Positions 59,719-64,000 of a stretch of 64,000 nt of DNA are shown here, piece by piece. How positions within the stretch are numbered: the stretch's first letter is position 1; every line of letters begins with the position of its first letter. The translations under genes and the position numbers were made by a program. Origin of the DNA: Cryobacterium fucosi (GTDB lineage: Bacteria > Actinomycetota > Actinomycetes > Actinomycetales > Microbacteriaceae); assembly GCF_004403515.1 (NCBI RefSeq), contig NZ_SOHH01000075.1, forward strand, positions 59,768 through 123,767. Reading direction: 5' to 3'. The notes under the pieces are model-generated. The model had not been told where the DNA came from. It made no database searches and worked only from the letters and a program-made list of their open reading frames with translations.

Positions 59719-60789
59719 CTAACTGGATCGCTCGACGATCGTGTCCGCGAATCGGGTGAGCGCCTTCTTCACGGATCCGTCGGGCAGCGGGGAGAGCGCG
59801 GCGACGGCGTCGCGCGCCCAGCCGTGCGCCTCGGTGAGGGTCTGGGTGGTGACGTCGTGCTCGCGGAGGGCGGCAATCGCCGAGTCCGCCGCGTCGCCGG
59901 CAGGGGCGCCGGGGGACATCACATCGCGTTCGAGCCTGGCCAGCAGGGCGGCCGCGCCCGGGTCGCGGGGTGCGCGTTCCCGAAGCCGGAGCACCGGCAG
60001 GGTCGCCACACCGGCGCGAAGGTCGGTGCCGGCGAACTTGCCCGTTTCCTCGGGCTGGGGCGACAGGTCGAGCACGTCGTCGATGAGCTGGAAGGCGACG
60101 CCGATCTTCTCGCCGAACTGCACCACCGGCCGCTCGAAGTCATCGGGCGCGTCGGAGAAGATGACCCCGGCCTGGGCCGCGGCCGCGATCAACGACCCGG
60201 TCTTGTCGGCGAGCACCTGGATGTAGTGCTCCACCGGGTCCTCACCATCGTGCGGCCCGACGGTCTCGTGCAGCTGGCCGAGCACGAGGCGTTCGAAGGT
60301 GTCGGCCTGCAGCCGGATCGCCCGCTCGCCCAGCCGGGCCATCAACTGGCTCGCCCGCGCGAACAGAAGGTCCCCGGTGAGGATCGCGATGGAGTTTCCC
60401 CACACGGTCTGGGCGCTGGGCACGCCGCGGCGCTGGTGCGCGTCGTCCATCACATCATCGTGGTACAGCGAGGCCAGGTGGGTGATCTCGATCGCGGTTG
60501 CGGCCGTGACCACGTCGTCGAGGACGCCGCTGCCGAGGTGCGCGGTGAGGAGGGCGAGCATGGGGCGCACCCGCTTGCCGCCGGCGTTCAGGAGGTACCG
60601 GCTGGTGACGTTCGCGACCTCATCGGCGAAGATGACCTCGCCGAGCAGGCTCGCCTCGACCTGTTCGAGGCCGACGTCGATGCCGGCCGCCAGACCGCGG
60701 TCGCCCTTCGACGAGAAAATGCGATCGCTGAGGCCGAGCTGGCTCGTCACGGAAGAGCCGCGGCGGAACAGGGGCACGCTCGGTTTCAC
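59719..60789 (-). CDS. Polyprenyl diphosphate synthase (menaquinone side chain)
   Basis: A 356-residue all-trans polyprenyl synthase: first Asp-rich motif HLASLYHDDVMDDAHQRRG near 120-138 (DDxxxD), second FQLIDDVLDLS near 240. The GKRVRPMLALL block is the usual substrate region. Neighbouring menG and menF make menaquinone side-chain synthesis the likely role. Residues 1-35 are variable. Confidence 0.92.
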   Translation of the reverse strand: MKPSVPLFRRGSSVTSQLGLSDRIFSSKGDRGLAAGIDVGLEQVEASLLGEVIFADEVANVTSRYLLNAGGKRVRPMLALLTAHLGSGVLDDVVTAATAIEITHLASLYHDDVMDDAHQRRGVPSAQTVWGNSIAILTGDLLFARASQLMARLGERAIRLQADTFERLVLGQLHETVGPHDGEDPVEHYIQVLADKTGSLIAAAAQAGVIFSDAPDDFERPVVQFGEKIGVAFQLIDDVLDLSPQPEETGKFAGTDLRAGVATLPVLRLRERAPRDPGAAALLARLERDVMSPGAPAGDAADSAIAALREHDVTTQTLTEAHGWARDAVAALSPLPDGSVKKALTRFADTIVERSS

Positions 60790-60821
60790 TCTGTCAGCCT
60801 ATCGATCGGAACGGGGAGGAC

Positions 60822-61562
60822 TCAGGAAGTGGTGTCCGCTGCGGTCGCGTCCGCTGCGTTCGCCGGCTTGACGCCGCGATGCAGGGCCACGATGCCCAGG
60901 GACAGATTGCGATACGCCACGGCCTGGTAGCCGGCATCCCGCAGCCAGCCGCTCAGGGTGGACTGGTCAGGCCAGGCCGCGATCGACTCGCCGAGGTAGT
61001 CGTAGGCCTCGGCGTTCGACGATGCGAGTTTCACGACGAGGGGCATGACGTGGTGGAGGTACGCGAAGTAGGCGGCGCAGATCGGCGCGACGGGCGGGGT
61101 GGAGAACTCGCAGATGACGAGGCGCCCGCCGGGCTTGGTCACCCGGTAGAACTCGGCGAGGGCCTTCTTCGGCTCGACGACGTTCCGCAGTCCGAACGAG
61201 ATCGTCACGGCGTCGAACTCGTTGTCGGCGAATGGCAGCGCGGTGGCGTCCGCCTGCACGAACTCGATCAACGGATTGTCGGCGTGGCGCTCCCGGCCGA
61301 CCCGGATCATGCCCGCCGAGAAGTCGGCGGCCACGACATGCGCGCCGGTCCTGGTCAGCGCCGCGCTCGAGGTGCCGGTGCCGGCCGCGATGTCGAGGAT
61401 CCGGTCGCCCGGTTGCGGGGCCACGGCTCGGGTGGCCGCCATCCGCCAGAGCGCCGCGTTCCCGACCGACAGCACCGCATTCGTGCGGTCGTAGTGGGTG
61501 GAGACCTGGTCGAACATGGCAGCAACCTGCTCGGGCTGCTTATTGAGGTCTGCTCTGCTCAC
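60822..61562 (-). CDS. menG: Demethylmenaquinone methyltransferase (MenG/UbiE family)
   Basis: A 246-residue SAM-dependent methyltransferase. It begins SRADLNKQPEQVAAMFDQVSTHYDRTN, and has the SAM motif ILDIAAGTGTSSAAL, with SFGLRNVVEPKKALAEFYRVTKPGG conserved in UbiE/MenG. It methylates demethylmenaquinone to menaquinone. Divergent from menF across 63 bases, a shared menaquinone promoter region. Confidence 0.93.
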   Translation of the reverse strand: MSRADLNKQPEQVAAMFDQVSTHYDRTNAVLSVGNAALWRMAATRAVAPQPGDRILDIAAGTGTSSAALTRTGAHVVAADFSAGMIRVGRERHADNPLIEFVQADATALPFADNEFDAVTISFGLRNVVEPKKALAEFYRVTKPGGRLVICEFSTPPVAPICAAYFAYLHHVMPLVVKLASSNAEAYDYLGESIAAWPDQSTLSGWLRDAGYQAVAYRNLSLGIVALHRGVKPANAADATAADTTS

Positions 61563-61625
61563 TCCCCCAGTCTAGATTGCCTGCGCGCACGCCTGGCCTC
61601 CACCCTGCTGGCATAGGCTGGGCGA

Positions 61626-62858
61626 GTGAATGCGCAGGCCCTGACGGTCGAAACCACTCCTATCGCCGATGTCCGCCAACTCATCCTTCTGCTCGACAGC
61701 CACGAACCGCTGTTGTGGATGCGACGCAACCAGGGCCTGGCCGGCATCGGCACCGCCCTGCGGCTCGAATTCTCCGGACCGACCCGATTGACGGATGCCG
61801 CAGCCGCCTGGCGCGACGTCGTCGCCGCGGCCACCGTGACCGATCCGCTCTCTCGCACCGGCACCGGGCTGCTCGCCTTCGGGGCGTTCGCCTTCGACGC
61901 GTCCTCGGCGCAGACCAGCGTACTGATCGTGCCCCAGGTCATCGTCGGCCGCGAAGACGGCAAGTGCTGGGCCACCCGGATCTGGCCCACCGGCGGCACC
62001 AGGCCGGATATCCCGCTCGCCCTCCGGCCGCTCGGCAACGAGTACCGCATCTCCCTCCTGCCTGGCGCGCTGACCGCGGACGGCTACCGCACCGCGGTGG
62101 GCGAGGCCATCGGCCGGGTCGCCGCCGCCGACCTCAACAAAGTCGTTCTGGCTCGCGACCTCGTCGGGCGCCTGCCAGCCGAATCCGACCTGCGCCGGGC
62201 CGTGAGCGAACTCGCCCTGGGCTACCCGGACTGCTGGACCTATGCGGTCGACGGGCTCGTCGGGTCGAGCCCCGAAACGCTGATCCGCGCCGACCACGGC
62301 GAGGTGAACGCGCGGGTGCTGGCCGGCACGATGTCCCGCGGTGCGGACGCGGCATCCGACCTCGAGGCCGCGCTCCACCTCGCCACCTCGTCCAAGGACG
62401 GCGACGAGCACGCGTTCGCCGTGCAGAGCGTGCTTGCCTCACTGCGGCCGCACACCTCGCACCTGACCACGAGCGAGATCCCGTTCACCGTGAAACTGCC
62501 CAATCTGTGGCACCTCGCGACGGATGTCGAGGGCACCCTCAGCGACGGATCCAACTCCCTCGACCTGATTGCGGCGATGCATCCGACCGCCGCGGTCGCC
62601 GGCACGCCGACCGAGGCCGCGCTCGCGCTGATCCGCGAGCTGGAGCCGTTCGACCGCGGCCGGTATGCCGGGCCGGTCGGCTGGGTCGGCGCCGACGGTG
62701 ACGGCGAGTGGGCGATCGCGCTTCGCTGCGCGCAGGTCACCCCCACCGGCGACGTCACGGCCTACGCCGGCTGCGGGATCGTGCTGGACTCCGAACCCGA
62801 CCGCGAACTCGCCGAAACCCGGATGAAGTTCCGCCCGATCGTCGAGGCTTTCGGCTGA
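61626..62858 (+). CDS. menF: Isochorismate synthase MenF
   Basis: A 410-residue chorismate-binding enzyme. The C-terminal domain shows LNKVVLARDLVG, DCWTYAVDGLVGSSPETLI, LAGTMSRGAD, KDGDEHAFAVQSVL and LHPTAAVAGTP-like MHPTAAVAGTPTEAAL, with AYAGCGIVLDSEPDRELAET at the end. It converts chorismate to isochorismate for menaquinone. Starts with GTG 61626. It converges with the PPK2 gene, with a long inverted repeat in between. Confidence 0.92.
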   Translation: MNAQALTVETTPIADVRQLILLLDSHEPLLWMRRNQGLAGIGTALRLEFSGPTRLTDAAAAWRDVVAAATVTDPLSRTGTGLLAFGAFAFDASSAQTSVLIVPQVIVGREDGKCWATRIWPTGGTRPDIPLALRPLGNEYRISLLPGALTADGYRTAVGEAIGRVAAADLNKVVLARDLVGRLPAESDLRRAVSELALGYPDCWTYAVDGLVGSSPETLIRADHGEVNARVLAGTMSRGADAASDLEAALHLATSSKDGDEHAFAVQSVLASLRPHTSHLTTSEIPFTVKLPNLWHLATDVEGTLSDGSNSLDLIAAMHPTAAVAGTPTEAALALIRELEPFDRGRYAGPVGWVGADGDGEWAIALRCAQVTPTGDVTAYAGCGIVLDSEPDRELAETRMKFRPIVEAFG

Positions 62859-62903
62859 CCTGCCCCGGCTCTGCGCCGCCCCGCCCGCCGAGCGCCGCCG
62901 CCC

Positions 62904-62975
62904 GTCGAGATCGTCCTTTCCGGTCGAGACCGACCGGCGTGCGAGTCGGCTTCGACCGGAAAGGACGATCTCGAC
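62904..62975. repeat. Long perfect inverted repeat (24-bp arms) between convergent genes
   Basis: Arms at 62904-62927 and 62952-62975 are perfect 24-base reverse complements around a 24-base loop. Inside the loop CCGAC/GTCGG (62930-62934, 62945-62949) pair again, so transcripts would fold into one hairpin of about 72 bases with a short internal mismatch. No T-tract follows on either strand. It may act as a terminator or 3' stabiliser for menF and ppk2, or be a dispersed palindromic element. Confidence 0.9.
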
Positions 62976-63003
62976 GCGGGGCGCGGGGCGCGGGAGGGAC
63001 GGG

Positions 63004-63867
63004 TCAGGTCGCGGCCAGGCGGGCCTTCTCGGCGGCCACGTCGAAGGCGGCCGGCGGCCATTCGAGGCGCAGACCCTCGAGGGCGCCGATGAGCAGGCGC
63101 TGCACGGCGAGGCGGGCGTACCATTTCTTCTCGGCCGGCACCACGAACCAGGGGGCGGTCGGCGTCGACGTGCGCTCCAGGGCGAGCTGGTAAGCCTCCT
63201 GGTAGTCATCCCAGCGCATCCGTTCGTCGACGTCTCCCGGGTTGTACTTCCAGTGCTTGTCGGGGCGGTCGAGCCGCTCCATCAGCCGCGCCTTCTGGTC
63301 GGCCGAGCCGATCTGCAGCATGACCTTGACGATCGTGGTTCCCTCGTCGGCGAGCTGCTGCTCGAACTCCCTGATCTGGCCGTAGCGCGCCTCGAGCTCG
63401 GCCGGCGGGGCAAGGCTGCGCACCCGGGCGATCAGCACATCCTCGTAGTGCGAGCGGTCGAAGACCCCGATCAGGCCGGCGTCCGGCAGGCGCCTTCGCA
63501 CCCGCCAGAGGAAGTCGTGCGCCCGCTCCTCCTCGGTCGGCGCCTTGAACGCGTACAGTCGGATGCCCTGCGGGTCGACCGAGCCGACGACGTGCCGCAC
63601 GATCCCGCCCTTGCCTGCGGTGTCCAACGCCTGCAGCACGAGCAGCACCCGGCGGGTGTCGCCGAACTTGCTTCCGGCGAAGAGCTTCTCCTGCAGGGTG
63701 GAGAGCACGCCGGCCCCCTCGGCGAGGGCCTCGTCCGCGTTCCGCTTGTCCACTCCCTCGAAGCCGGGGGTTGAGCCAGGGTCAACCTCGGAAAGCCGGA
63801 AACACGGCCCCACCCGGAGCAGCGAGATCGGGTCGTCGTTCCAGAACTTCTTCGTGAGGTCGCCCAC
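63004..63867 (-). CDS. Polyphosphate kinase 2 family protein
   Basis: A 287-residue PPK2 protein: Walker A-type QALDTAGKGGIVRHVVGSVDP near residues 79-98, the lid region FDRSHYEDVLIARV near 139-152, and the RLDRPDKHWKYNPGDVDER block. PPK2 uses polyphosphate to phosphorylate nucleoside mono- or diphosphates; the class (I, II or III) is not decided here. Starts at GTG 63867 with GAAGGG seven bases upstream. The remaining 133 bases to the window end show no supported gene. Confidence 0.93.
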   Translation of the reverse strand: MGDLTKKFWNDDPISLLRVGPCFRLSEVDPGSTPGFEGVDKRNADEALAEGAGVLSTLQEKLFAGSKFGDTRRVLLVLQALDTAGKGGIVRHVVGSVDPQGIRLYAFKAPTEEERAHDFLWRVRRRLPDAGLIGVFDRSHYEDVLIARVRSLAPPAELEARYGQIREFEQQLADEGTTIVKVMLQIGSADQKARLMERLDRPDKHWKYNPGDVDERMRWDDYQEAYQLALERTSTPTAPWFVVPAEKKWYARLAVQRLLIGALEGLRLEWPPAAFDVAAEKARLAAT

Positions 63868-64000
63868 GGTGCACCCTTCGTCACGCTTCAGCCAGTGCCG
63901 CCGATCATTCGCCGGTGGAGGCCATTCTGGCGCAGCGGCACCGCGCCGCGCCAGGGCGGCGACCCGGCGGGCGGGCGGGGCCGGGCTACCGGGCCGGGCG

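Noticed and set aside
62904..62975. Standard Rho-independent terminator
   Set aside because: There is no T-run after either arm and the arms are much longer than usual, so it was listed as a repeat instead.

Overview
The window is high-GC bacterial chromosome with GTG starts, leaderless-looking starts, an F420-type flavin reductase, menaquinone genes, a mycobacterial-type ferredoxin reductase, a tad pilus locus and MalEFG-type sugar transport without a local ATPase. This points to Actinomycetota, most likely Microbacteriaceae (a Cryobacterium-like genus). The genus is inference; the phylum is well supported.

Layout. 1-4.4 kb: a four-gene alcohol/aldehyde oxidation operon (PuuC-like aldehyde dehydrogenase cut by the window edge, HIBADH-family reductase, Fe-alcohol dehydrogenase, SSADH-like dehydrogenase). 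4.4-12.2 kb: a sulfur/redox island with a CsoR/CstR-like operator, a DCC thiol-disulfide protein, a divergent TorD-like chaperone, a TtrB-TtrC-TtrA-like molybdoenzyme operon and a polyferredoxin. 12.3-19.1 kb: accessory region with EamA/LysR pair, an ISL3 transposase remnant, a deazaflavin reductase, a TetR/membrane-protein pair, a VOC gene fragment and an XRE/Fic two-gene module with a degenerate Fic motif. 19.2-19.5 kb: tRNA-Met, tRNA-Thr. 19.5-27.2 kb: maltodextrin uptake and hydrolysis (two GH13 enzymes, MalG/F/E-like transporter) around a divergent promoter with two LacI-type operators.

27.2-43.1 kb is the most coherent block. It is a catabolic island that appears to handle all the common hydroxyproline isomers: 4-hydroxyproline epimerase, three-subunit D-hydroxyproline dehydrogenase, DapA-family deaminase and 2-oxoglutarate-semialdehyde dehydrogenase for 4-hydroxyproline; a two-subunit aconitase X for cis-3-hydroxyproline; a proline-racemase-family dehydratase candidate plus an ornithine-cyclodeaminase-family reductase for trans-3-hydroxyproline; a LivKHMGF-type importer; and an FCD-GntR regulator. 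Three similar palindromic sites at its promoters suggest one regulon. The trans-3 candidate carries Cys where that clade normally has Thr.

43.2-49.8 kb is housekeeping (small alarmone synthetase, M23 peptidase, inositol monophosphatase, tRNA-Tyr, LacI regulator, YajQ, class III aminotransferase). 49.8-58.3 kb is a complete tad/Flp pilus locus, read right to left: prepilin peptidase, two Flp pilins, TadE, TadG-like, CpaB, CpaE, CpaF, TadB, TadC. cpaE is split by one in-frame TAG between its receiver-like and ATPase parts. 58.3-62.9 kb holds a ferredoxin-NADP reductase, polyprenyl diphosphate synthase, MenG and MenF (menaquinone biosynthesis). A very long perfect inverted repeat separates menF from a convergent PPK2 gene at the right end.
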